Positions 1 to 5,489 of a DNA stretch of 5,489 nt are shown here, one piece after another. The notes beneath the pieces were generated by a model. It searched no databases. It saw only the letters and a list, made by a program, of their open reading frames with translations, and had not been told where the DNA came from. The translations under genes and the position numbers were made by a program. The DNA is taken from positions 1 through 5,489 of the forward strand of contig RFOO01000089.1 in assembly GCA_009926645.1 (NCBI GenBank), read 5' to 3'. Position 1 is the first letter of the stretch. Every line of letters starts with the position of its first letter. The DNA is from a bacterium. GTDB lineage: Bacteria; Verrucomicrobiota; Verrucomicrobiia; Opitutales; UBA953.

Positions 1-540
1 CCCCAAGCTGGTGAAATCGAAGTTTTCGGCCAACGGCTCGATGGCTTATCACAAGAAGCCTTGACCGCTTTTCGGCAAAAAAATCTCGGGTTTGTTTTTC
101 AGTCATTTAACTTAATTCCAACCTTAACGGTTATCGAAAACGTGATGGTGCCACTGCTGATTCAGGGAACGAAGCATGCTTTAGCTCGCAGTAAGGCGGC
201 CACAATTCTCGAGCAGGTTGGATTAAAAGGCCGAGAAGAAAGTTCTCCGAATGCTCTCTCTGGAGGTCAACAACAACGCGTAGCGATTGCACGAGCTCTC
301 GTGCATGAACCTCCTTTGTTAATTTGCGATGAGCCAACTTCAGCCCTCGATAAAGATACGGGAGCTCAAATCATGCAAATGATTCGGGATTTGTCCCGCT
401 CTCCTCAGCGCTGTGTTGTTGTTGTGACGCACGATTTTCGTATCTTCCGTTTTGCCGACCGCATTGCGGAAATGGAGGACGGTCGCATCAGCCGTGTAAT
501 TGATGACCCGAGTACTTTAGAAATTCAACCCCACCTTTAA
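1..540 (+). CDS. ABC transporter ATP-binding protein, MacB/LolD/DevA type (5' partial)
   Basis: The reading frame is open from the first base, so the gene starts outside the window; an internal TTG at 61 is not a credible start. The visible 179 residues (numbered from base 1) carry the Q-loop (FVFQSFNLIP, Gln34), the ABC signature LSGGQQQRVAIARA (from 86), Walker B LLICDEPTSALD (Asp110, Glu111) and the H-loop VVVTHD (His144). Walker A and roughly the first 45-50 residues are missing. The Q-loop region and the short length after the H-loop fit the MacB/LolD/DevA family, ATPases that work with FtsX-like permeases on the cytoplasmic face of the inner membrane rather than with importers. The adaptor gene begins 13 nt after the stop, which supports an export role. 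LolD-type lipoprotein release is an alternative by ATPase sequence alone, but the adaptor and outer-membrane channel downstream favour tripartite efflux. The permease is not in the window. Confidence 0.93.
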   Translation, partial: PQAGEIEVFGQRLDGLSQEALTAFRQKNLGFVFQSFNLIPTLTVIENVMVPLLIQGTKHALARSKAATILEQVGLKGREESSPNALSGGQQQRVAIARALVHEPPLLICDEPTSALDKDTGAQIMQMIRDLSRSPQRCVVVVTHDFRIFRFADRIAEMEDGRISRVIDDPSTLEIQPHL

Positions 541-553
541 ACGATCAAAGCCC

Positions 554-1480
554 ATGTTCAAAAAACGGATCATCCTTATACTCTTAGCTTTCGCAGGAGC
601 TATCGCCGCGTTTCAATTGACACGTGGCACTTCTTCCGAGGCGCCGATCAACCCGCCGCCTTATACTCCAGCTGTTCGAGATAAAGACGGATTAATTTCT
701 GCAGCGGGTTTGGTGGAAGCTTCGGCTGAAAACACTCTACTTGGCTCTCCCACTTCAGGCACGGTGCAACAAGTTCATGTCAAAGTCTGGGATAAAGTTA
801 AAGCAGGTGATGCTTTGATAACTTTGGATGATCGGGAGTGGAAAATGCAGTATCAAGTGCAACTAGCAGCGGTTGAGGCTGCCGAGGCCACTTTAGAACG
901 AGCGGAAGACCAAGCTAAACGCTGGACCTCTTTAAAAGATACCGGTGCCGTAAGTCCGGCAGATTTGCTCTCTTACCAAGTCGCTGCTAAAGAAGCTCGC
1001 TCAAAGTGGGCGTTGGCTAAAGCCCAAGCGGAACAAACGAAGGTTACCTTAGATCGGCTGGTATTGCGTGCTCCTATTGATGCGACAGTTTTACAGGTGA
1101 ACGTTAGGGCAGGAGAGTTTGTTGCAGCGGGTGCGAGAGCCCCGATCGTTTTAGGGGATATCTCCAAATTACAAATTCGTTGCGATGTGGACGAACAGTT
1201 AGCGCCCAGAATGCGCGAAGGTCTACCAGCACGCGGTTTTCTGAAAGGTGAAGCCTCTCGGGTTAATGCAGAAAACCGAGCCATCCCCTTAAAATTTGTG
1301 CGGATTGAACCCTTTGTTATTCCCAAAGTCTCGCTCACTGGTGGTAGCACTGAACGCGTCGATACACGGGTCCTGCAAGTTATCTACGCTTTTGAACGTC
1401 CTACGGACCGCCCTATTTTTGTCGGGCAACAAATGGATGTCTACATCGACGCTTCTCATGCAGATGCCCAAGCTAAATAA
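554..1480 (+). CDS. HlyD/MacA/DevB-type periplasmic adaptor (membrane fusion protein)
   Basis: A 308-residue adaptor that should bridge the inner-membrane ABC transporter and the outer-membrane channel. Residues 1-22 (MFKKRIILILLAFAGAIAAF and on) form a basic-then-hydrophobic N-terminal anchor. Residues about 50-92 are the first lipoyl/barrel-sandwich half (GTVQQVHVKVWDKVKAGD), about 97-165 an Ala/Glu/Lys-rich coiled-coil hairpin, and about 168-200 the second lipoyl half (LRAPIDATVLQVNVRAGE), followed by a beta-barrel domain to about 300. At the hairpin tip, Arg123, Leu127 and Ser134 match the R-x3-L-x6-S 'RLS' spacing known in AcrA-type adaptors for contact with TolC-like channels. Start is the first ATG in frame, 13 nt after the ATPase stop; the upstream bases (acgatcaaagccc) hold no good Shine-Dalgarno. 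The 3' end overlaps the channel gene. The length is typical of short DevB/MacA-like adaptors. Substrate unknown. Confidence 0.92.
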   Translation: MFKKRIILILLAFAGAIAAFQLTRGTSSEAPINPPPYTPAVRDKDGLISAAGLVEASAENTLLGSPTSGTVQQVHVKVWDKVKAGDALITLDDREWKMQYQVQLAAVEAAEATLERAEDQAKRWTSLKDTGAVSPADLLSYQVAAKEARSKWALAKAQAEQTKVTLDRLVLRAPIDATVLQVNVRAGEFVAAGARAPIVLGDISKLQIRCDVDEQLAPRMREGLPARGFLKGEASRVNAENRAIPLKFVRIEPFVIPKVSLTGGSTERVDTRVLQVIYAFERPTDRPIFVGQQMDVYIDASHADAQAK

Positions 1481-2861
1481 ACAAGTTTTAGTTTTTGCTG
1501 TTTTGCTCTCGGGTTGTGCGCATGAGGCCACACCCCGTCCAGAAAGCGTTGTTCCTCCTGCTCAGTTTTCTGTCGTAGGCGAGCCAGCTAAACAGCAGTG
1601 GTGGAAAAGTTTTAACGAGCCAGCGTTAGATGAATTAATTTTGCGCGCTTACAAAGCCAATCCCGATTTAACCGTCGCTCAAGCTCGTTGGCGCTCAGCT
1701 CGAGCAGCCGTTGCTGCAGCGAATGCTGATTTACTGCCACGATTGGATGCTCAAGTTTCCTTTGAATCATCGAGAAATTCCGCCGAATCTGGAAGGAATT
1801 TTCCCGGCATGCCAAGACGGTTTGATATTCTTACAGTTGGAGGCCAGGCTTCGTGGGAATTAGATATTTGGGGTCAAAATAAAGACCAAGCACAAGCAGC
1901 GATGGCGGAGGCTATGGCAGCAAGTTATTCGGCGGATGATGCTAAAATAGCCTTAAGTGCCGAAGTCGCACGGCACTGGTTTTCGATACAAGCCGCTCGA
2001 GTTGAGGCAGAGTGTTTAGCTGAAGAGTTCAAGGCTCGTTATCGTGAAATGGAATTGATCGAGAAATCCGTTAATGCAGGAATTCTAGCCTCTGATCCTT
2101 TATCAGCGGCTCGTTTGGCTGCAGCTCAAGCTAAGCTCGAAGAAACACAGGCCATTCAGCGATTGGCAGCACTGGAAAACGCTCTACGTGTTTTACTGGG
2201 TGCATCGCCTAGTGAATCCTTGCCCCCATCTCCAGCCACGACGGAAAAGAAAACACGACCCGAGTTCGGAGCGGGAGTTCCCTCGACTTTATTGCTTCGT
2301 CGACCCGATTTAATGGCGGCTGCTGCGAAGTTGGATGCAGCGATGTCTCGCGAAGGGGCTGCTCGTGCCGACTTTTATCCGCGGGTCACCCTCACTGGGC
2401 AAGCAGGCTGGCAGGCCGACCCCGCCTCGCGTGTGGGACGTGGCTCATCGGGATTTTGGTCGCTTATGCCAAGCATCGAATTACCTCTTTTTGACGCTGA
2501 TCGACGGAACGCGAATCTCGAGTTGGCTCGTACTGAAATAGAAATCGCGGGAGCTAATTGGCGTAAAGCCGTTTTAAATGCATTTCGCGAAGTGGAAGAT
2601 AGTTTGGTCGATTTACGCGAACTCGCCCTTCAAGTCGACTTAGCTGAACGTGTTTTAGTAGCTACTAAAGATCGTTACCAGAATGCTCAAACGCGTTTCG
2701 CTGCCGGCGTTGCCAATGAGCAAGAAGTCGTAATCGCGCAACGCGATGTTGCGATGGCACGTCGTACTTATGTGCGCTTGGAACTCGAGCGCTGTCAGGC
2801 CTCAGTGCGATTAATTGCTGCAACTGGAGGAGGCTGGACACAAACGGGAACGGCACCATAG
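1464..2861 (+). CDS. Outer-membrane efflux lipoprotein, OprM/NodT type (TolC superfamily)
   Basis: A 465-residue outer-membrane channel that should form the exit duct for the exporter encoded upstream. It starts with a short lipoprotein signal, MPKLNKQVLVFAVLLSGC, with lipobox L-S-G-C and the lipidated Cys at 18; Ala follows, so no Asp+2 inner-membrane retention signal. Two outer-membrane efflux repeats are visible. The first is about 48-245, with WWKSFNEPALDELI, the ANPDL-xx-A region and WELDIWGQ at 131-138. The second is about 272-455, with LLLRRPDLMAAAAKLDAA, ARADFYPRVTLTG at 300-312 and PLFDADRRNANLELA. These are hallmark segments of the NodT/OprM family, and the length is usual. In-frame ATGs at 1458 and 1437 are alternative starts; 1464 gives the most compact signal peptide. 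No start has a clear Shine-Dalgarno. The chosen start lies inside the adaptor gene (17-nt overlap), suggesting translational coupling. Confidence 0.92.
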   Translation: MPKLNKQVLVFAVLLSGCAHEATPRPESVVPPAQFSVVGEPAKQQWWKSFNEPALDELILRAYKANPDLTVAQARWRSARAAVAAANADLLPRLDAQVSFESSRNSAESGRNFPGMPRRFDILTVGGQASWELDIWGQNKDQAQAAMAEAMAASYSADDAKIALSAEVARHWFSIQAARVEAECLAEEFKARYREMELIEKSVNAGILASDPLSAARLAAAQAKLEETQAIQRLAALENALRVLLGASPSESLPPSPATTEKKTRPEFGAGVPSTLLLRRPDLMAAAAKLDAAMSREGAARADFYPRVTLTGQAGWQADPASRVGRGSSGFWSLMPSIELPLFDADRRNANLELARTEIEIAGANWRKAVLNAFREVEDSLVDLRELALQVDLAERVLVATKDRYQNAQTRFAAGVANEQEVVIAQRDVAMARRTYVRLELERCQASVRLIAATGGGWTQTGTAP

Positions 2862-2868
2862 TCTTCTT

Positions 2869-3108
2869 ATGTCACAACCACACATTCCACAAAAATCTCC
2901 TATACCTGTTCTCGTTGAAGCTGGGAAAACTTATTACTGGTGTTCGTGTGGGCAGAGTAAGTCACAGCCTTTCTGTGACGGAGCTCATCAGGGATCTTCA
3001 TTCGCCCCTGTCCCTTATCGGGCTGAGGCAAATGGCACAGTTTACTTTTGTGCCTGTAAGCATTCGAAGAAGGGCGCTTTATGCGATGGTAGCCATAAGT
3101 CCCTTTAG
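2869..3108 (+). CDS. Small protein with two CDGSH iron-sulfur motifs
   Basis: A 79-residue protein with tandem CDGSH motifs, each expected to bind a [2Fe-2S] cluster through three Cys and one His. The first has Cys25, Cys27, Cys36 and His40 (CSCGQSKSQPFCDGAH) and fits C-x-C-x2-S-x3-P-x-C-D-G-A-H exactly. The second has Cys61, Cys63, Cys72 and His76 (CACKHSKKGALCDGSH) and differs only in Ala70 where Pro is usual. There is no signal peptide or membrane segment, so it should be cytoplasmic, unlike the anchored mitochondrial mitoNEET; the tandem layout is like mitochondrial CISD3 and many bacterial proteins. Family roles are redox sensing or iron-sulfur/electron transfer; the specific role here is unknown. 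The ATG at 2869 is 7 nt after the channel gene stop, so it is probably co-transcribed. No Shine-Dalgarno is well placed: GGAGGAGG at 2826-2833 is too far upstream. In-frame extension upstream would run into the channel gene and add non-family sequence. Confidence 0.9.
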   Translation: MSQPHIPQKSPIPVLVEAGKTYYWCSCGQSKSQPFCDGAHQGSSFAPVPYRAEANGTVYFCACKHSKKGALCDGSHKSL

Positions 3109-3116
3109 TTCTCTGA

Positions 3117-3139
3117 AGCTTATTTCTGGCCAGTAAGCT
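3117..3139. other. Short imperfect hairpin after the efflux operon
   Basis: AGCTTA (3117-3122) and TAAGCT (3134-3139) are exact inverted repeats. In RNA the stem extends by a G-U and an A-U pair to 8 bp, with a 7-nt loop (3125-3131). The segment also contains the 8-bp palindrome CTGGCCAG (3126-3133). It sits 8 nt after the CDGSH stop codon. No T-run follows directly (ctcgaattgg), so it is not a standard rho-independent terminator. It could stabilise the operon 3' end, be a weak attenuator, or be chance. Confidence 0.3.
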
Positions 3140-3148
3140 CGAATTGGC

Positions 3149-3188
3149 CTGATTTCATTTTTCGAGGTTTGCTACAAGTTGAAATCAG
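3149..3188. repeat. Perfect 9-bp inverted repeat upstream of the small membrane protein gene
   Basis: CTGATTTCA (3149-3157) and TGAAATCAG (3180-3188) are exact reverse complements separated by 22 nt. The right arm ends 15 nt before the GTG start at 3204, next to the possible ribosome binding site AGGG at 3192-3195. It could be a bipartite operator for a dimeric regulator, or an RNA stem that alters access to the start. The centre-to-centre spacing of the arms is 31 bp, about three helical turns. No function is shown by the sequence alone. Confidence 0.35.
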
Positions 3189-3203
3189 TTTAGGGTTTTA
3201 ACG

Positions 3204-3428
3204 GTGTTAAGCTTTATCCAAATCGTGCGCGTTCTCTTTGGGGGTGCTATTTTCGCTGTCGGTTTGGTTGGCTTTATTTTGCCTCTTATTCCAGGAATTC
3301 CACTGCTTATTCTTGGTGCGAGTATTGGCTTAACGTGGCACCCCAAAGGGCTGAGAATTTGGCGACGATTAAAATCCAAAACCCTGCGAGTCTTTTTTAA
3401 GAAGAAGCCAGCCGCTTTGAAGGCTTAA
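3204..3428 (+). CDS. Small membrane protein, DUF454/PGPGW-like
   Basis: A 74-residue protein of unknown function. Residues about 4-45 are strongly hydrophobic and read as a helical hairpin: helix about 4-25, a proline/glycine turn PLIPGIP at 27-33, then helix about 34-45. A very basic tail follows (RIWRRLKSK at 51-59, FFKKK near the end), which by the positive-inside rule should lie in the cytoplasm. The G-x2-G-F-x-L-P-x2-P-G-I-P arrangement resembles DUF454 (YbaN-like) and PGPGW small inner-membrane proteins; I am not certain which. The GTG at 3204 is the only plausible start: an in-frame TGA lies at 3180-3182 with no other start codon between. AGGG at 3192-3195, 8 nt before it, is a weak Shine-Dalgarno. 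It lies 95 nt after the CDGSH gene, so it may have its own promoter. Its last 32 bp overlap the end of the opposite-strand DUF3293 gene. Confidence 0.75.
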   Translation: MLSFIQIVRVLFGGAIFAVGLVGFILPLIPGIPLLILGASIGLTWHPKGLRIWRRLKSKTLRVFFKKKPAALKA

Positions 3429-3867
3429 TTTTCTTGGTTTGATCAACTCGAGAGATAAACGTTCCCATGGGGATAAGCTTTCGACGTTGATCGCAGTAGC
3501 TGACAAAAAGTGCGTCATCGATGATGTAGTAAATAGCATCTTGCTTAAAGAGTAGCCCGATATCGCATGCGTCATCGAAAGCAAGCGGCGCCGCCCAACC
3601 TTCTTCTGCATGTGAGGGATCTTTAACTGAGTAACCGGTTATCCGGAAGATTTTGATGCCGAGTTTCTGGAGAAATTTTTTTAGTTTGGCGTCGGCCTGT
3701 TTGTTGCGAGTGGGCGACCACACTTCCCCCGTCGTAGCGAAGGCGGTGATGGTGGCAAAGCATTGGGGCCAACGCCGAGGCAGACGCGGAAGTTTAAATC
3801 GCACCTGAGCGTATTCGGCATGCATGCCTTTTTTGATGGCTTGCTTTAATTCACGGGTGATGTGCAT
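3397..3867 (-). CDS. DUF3293 domain protein, function unknown
   Basis: A 156-residue soluble protein that I place in DUF3293 by pattern: a strand ending in ITA (40-42), an N-x-Q-A-D-A-K-L helix (Asn55 onward), the G-Y-S-V-K-D-P-S-H segment leading to His86-Ala-Glu-Glu-Gly90, and Ala100 to the LLFKQDAIYYI segment (105-115). No biochemical function is established for the family to my knowledge. There is no signal peptide or membrane segment, so it is presumably cytoplasmic. The C-terminal 20 residues are Lys/Arg/Ser rich and fall partly in the overlap with the membrane protein gene. I chose the ATG at 3867 as start. A TTG at 3891 would add eight residues (to 164), and a Met codon at 3825 would remove 14. 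None has a clear Shine-Dalgarno. It follows gnd on the same strand, but the terminator at 3896-3928 lies between, so it probably has its own promoter or depends on read-through. Confidence 0.8.
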   Translation of the reverse strand: MHITRELKQAIKKGMHAEYAQVRFKLPRLPRRWPQCFATITAFATTGEVWSPTRNKQADAKLKKFLQKLGIKIFRITGYSVKDPSHAEEGWAAPLAFDDACDIGLLFKQDAIYYIIDDALFVSYCDQRRKLIPMGTFISRVDQTKKIKPSKRLASS

Positions 3868-3895
3868 TTTTCTGAAATGAGAATGAATCAAATGA

Positions 3896-3928
3896 GGTAA
3901 AGAAAACCCCCTGGTAAACAGGGGGTTT
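3896..3928 (-). terminator. Rho-independent terminator of gnd
   Basis: AAACCCCCTG (3904-3913) and CAGGGGGTTT (3919-3928) form a perfect 10-bp stem with a 5-nt loop. On the minus strand the stem's 3' side runs into TTTTCTTT, a good U-tract. The hairpin begins 11 nt after the gnd stop. On the plus strand only three T's end the stem, followed by GCTGG, so termination of rightward transcripts from the small membrane protein gene is possible but weaker. Confidence 0.92.
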
Positions 3929-3939
3929 GCTGGCAGAGC

Positions 3940-5436
3940 TTAGGCTTTCAGTTGTGGACGTTTTGGGTCAGGCCAATCAATGTGGAAGAATTCGCCCCGT
4001 GCTTTATCGGTACGCTCATAGGTATGAGCGCCGAAAAAGTCTCGCTGACCCTGTAAAAGGTTTTGAGGCAAACACTCGGTGCGATAGGAGTCGAAATAAG
4101 AAAGCGCTGAACCCAAAGTCGGAACGGGGATGCCATGTTTCACCGCAAGGGCAATAACTTTGCGCCAGTTTTTCTGAGCCTGACGAACGGTTTTCTTGAA
4201 GTAAGGGTCGAGTAATAGATTGGCGAGTTTGGGTTTCTTAACGAATGCTTCGGTGATTTTTTGTAAGAACCGAGCGCGGATAATGCATCCGCCGCGCCAA
4301 ATTTGCGCGATTTCTCCGAAACTAAGTTTCCATTGATACTCTTTTTGTGCTTCACGCATGAGTTGGAATCCTTGTGCGTATGAACAAATTTTTGAGCAAT
4401 AAAGGGCGTCACGAATTTGTTCGATGACTTTCGCTTTATCAGGGTTGGTCATGTTGCGCTTGGGGCCACGAAGAACTTTTGCTGCAGCGACGCGCTCTTC
4501 TTTGATCGCCGAAAGGCAGCGAGCAAAAACGGCTTCAGCAATCGTGGGTGCGGCTACACCCATATCCAGGGCATTAGCACTCGTCCACTTACCTGTTCCT
4601 TTTTGACCTGCGGTATCGAGAATGACATCAACGAGAGGCTTACCCGTTTCAGGGTCTTTTTGTTTGAGCACTTTCGCGGTAATTTCGATGAGGAATGAAT
4701 TGAGATCACCCTGATTCCATTCTTCAAAAGTTGCCCCGATTTCATCGGGAGTCATCCCGAGCAACCCGCGCATTAAGTCGTAAGCTTCGCAAATCATTTG
4801 CATATCGCCGTATTCGATACCGTTGTGCACCATTTTTACATAGTGACCTGCGCCATCAGGGCCGATGTGCGCAACGCAGGGAACGCCACCTTGAATCGGC
4901 TTACCTGGTTTTGCTCCCGTCAATTCTGCACCGGTTTGAGCATCGACTTTCGCGGCCACCGCTTCCCAAATCGGTTGTAATTCAGCCCAAGCTGAGGCAT
5001 CACCTCCAGGCATTAACGAGGGTCCGAAACGAGCGCCTTCTTCGCCTCCCGAAACACCCGAGCCGATGAATCGTAGACCTTTTGCTTTCAATTCCCGTTC
5101 ACGACGAATGGTGTCTGTCCATAAAGCATTCCCACCATCGATAATGATATCTCCTTTTTCAAAAACGGACGCGAGTTCATTGATGACCGCATCGGTTGGT
5201 GCACCAGCTTTGACGAGGATGATAGCTTTGCGTGGTTTCTTTAAGGATGCCGCAAAGGCAGCCATGGTGGCGCAACCCGTAAGCTTTCCAGGCGTGTGCG
5301 GATTTTCTTTAATGAACTCATCGGTTTTAGCGGTTGTTCGGTTGTAGACCGAAATCGCAAACCCGTGATCTGCGATATTGAGAGCGAGATTTTGACCCAT
5401 GACGGCCAAACCAATGAGACCAATGTCGGATTGCAT
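3940..5436 (-). CDS. gnd: 6-phosphogluconate dehydrogenase, decarboxylating
   Basis: Oxidatively decarboxylates 6-phosphogluconate to ribulose 5-phosphate, producing NADPH and CO2, in the cytoplasmic pentose phosphate pathway. The 498 residues align with E. coli Gnd (468) end to end. The nucleotide-binding loop is GLIGLAVMG (6-14), with Asn32-Arg33-Thr34 after the second strand, typical of NADP preference. Substrate and catalytic residues are in place: Asn103 (DGGN), Ser129-Gly130-Gly131 (GVSGGEEGA), and Lys201, His204, Asn205 and Glu208 in HYVKMVHNGIEYGD; Lys201 and Glu208 match the known catalytic Lys/Glu pair. Arg452 (DSYR) and His471 (FGAHTY) match C-terminal substrate-binding residues from the partner subunit. 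An insert of about 17 residues around 165-182, before Cys187, is absent from E. coli. The ATG at 5436 gives the family-like start MQSDIGLIG. TTG codons at 5448 and 5454 are alternatives; AAGGGG lies 7 nt before 5448 but 19 nt before 5436. A strong terminator follows. Confidence 0.96.
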   Translation of the reverse strand: MQSDIGLIGLAVMGQNLALNIADHGFAISVYNRTTAKTDEFIKENPHTPGKLTGCATMAAFAASLKKPRKAIILVKAGAPTDAVINELASVFEKGDIIIDGGNALWTDTIRRERELKAKGLRFIGSGVSGGEEGARFGPSLMPGGDASAWAELQPIWEAVAAKVDAQTGAELTGAKPGKPIQGGVPCVAHIGPDGAGHYVKMVHNGIEYGDMQMICEAYDLMRGLLGMTPDEIGATFEEWNQGDLNSFLIEITAKVLKQKDPETGKPLVDVILDTAGQKGTGKWTSANALDMGVAAPTIAEAVFARCLSAIKEERVAAAKVLRGPKRNMTNPDKAKVIEQIRDALYCSKICSYAQGFQLMREAQKEYQWKLSFGEIAQIWRGGCIIRARFLQKITEAFVKKPKLANLLLDPYFKKTVRQAQKNWRKVIALAVKHGIPVPTLGSALSYFDSYRTECLPQNLLQGQRDFFGAHTYERTDKARGEFFHIDWPDPKRPQLKA

Positions 5437-5489
5437 AAGAGAAAACAATGGCAAGCCCCTTGGGCGAGCGTGGCAAACCAGAAAAGTCC

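Noticed and set aside
973..1350. Minus-strand open frame of 125 codons inside the adaptor gene
   Set aside because: It is antisense to the conserved coiled-coil and lipoyl regions and shows no domain or signal of its own.
1296..1463. Upstream extension of the channel gene reading frame to a start at 1296
   Set aside because: It lies entirely within the adaptor gene in another frame and would bury the lipoprotein signal peptide inside the protein. Starts at 1437, 1458 or 1464 are sensible; 1464 was chosen.
2826..2833. GGAGGAGG as the ribosome binding site of the CDGSH gene
   Set aside because: It is 35 nt before the ATG at 2869, and no start codon at proper spacing opens a frame with family-like sequence. 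It encodes Gly residues of the channel protein.
3129..3162. GGCCA...TGGCC hairpin followed by a T-rich stretch as a terminator of the efflux operon
   Set aside because: The stem is only 5 bp with a 12-nt loop, and the T-rich stretch is interrupted and does not directly follow the stem. It is too weak to call.
3927..4157. Plus-strand open frame starting in the terminator arm
   Set aside because: It is antisense to the conserved gnd C-terminus and begins inside the terminator stem; the translation is Arg-rich without family features.
4731..5069. Plus-strand open frame of 112 codons inside gnd
   Set aside because: It is antisense to a strongly conserved enzyme, its translation is Arg/His-rich without recognisable motifs, and it has no ribosome binding site. 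It is a shadow frame.
5437..5489. Promoter for gnd
   Set aside because: The 53 nt upstream of the start show no convincing -35/-10 pair on the minus strand. The promoter may lie beyond the window.
1..5489. tRNA, rRNA, CRISPR array, insertion sequence or phage-like system
   Set aside because: Reading both strands I found no tRNA/rRNA-like segments, no spaced direct repeats, no transposase or integrase motifs and no terminal inverted repeats. The genes are ordinary transport and metabolic families.

Overview
The window looks like ordinary chromosome of a Gram-negative bacterium. The envelope genes require an outer membrane: a periplasmic adaptor, and a TolC/OprM-type channel made as a lipoprotein. 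Base composition looks roughly balanced by eye (not counted). Most starts lack a clear Shine-Dalgarno sequence. The 6-phosphogluconate dehydrogenase has an insert of about 17 residues relative to the E. coli enzyme. I cannot name the taxon. A member of the Planctomycetes-Verrucomicrobia-Chlamydiae group is a guess only.

Left half, plus strand (1-3108): the end of a tightly packed operon for a tripartite ABC export system of the MacAB-TolC / DevBCA type. In order it holds the ATPase subunit (5' end cut off, Walker A outside the window), a HlyD/MacA/DevB-type adaptor with a readable RLS channel-docking motif, an OprM/NodT-type outer-membrane efflux lipoprotein, and a 79-residue protein with two CDGSH iron-sulfur motifs. 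Gaps are 13 nt, a 17-nt overlap, and 7 nt. The FtsX/MacB-like permease the ATPase needs is not in the window and presumably lies upstream. Together these would couple ATP hydrolysis at the inner membrane to export through a periplasmic conduit and the outer membrane. The substrate cannot be read from the sequence.

Middle (3109-3891): a 95-nt gap with two inverted-repeat structures, then a small plus-strand membrane protein (DUF454/PGPGW-like, GTG start). Its 3' end overlaps by 32 bp the 3' end of a minus-strand DUF3293-type gene of unknown function.

Right half, minus strand (3896-5454): a clear rho-independent terminator, then a complete gnd gene (6-phosphogluconate dehydrogenase, oxidative pentose phosphate pathway) with its catalytic residues visible. 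The last 53 nt are gnd upstream sequence with no promoter I can defend.

I saw no RNA genes, mobile elements, CRISPR arrays, broken genes or clear sign of a new defence or mobile system. The points most worth checking are the CDGSH gene in the efflux operon, the inverted repeat before the small membrane protein, the tail-to-tail gene overlap and the gnd insert.
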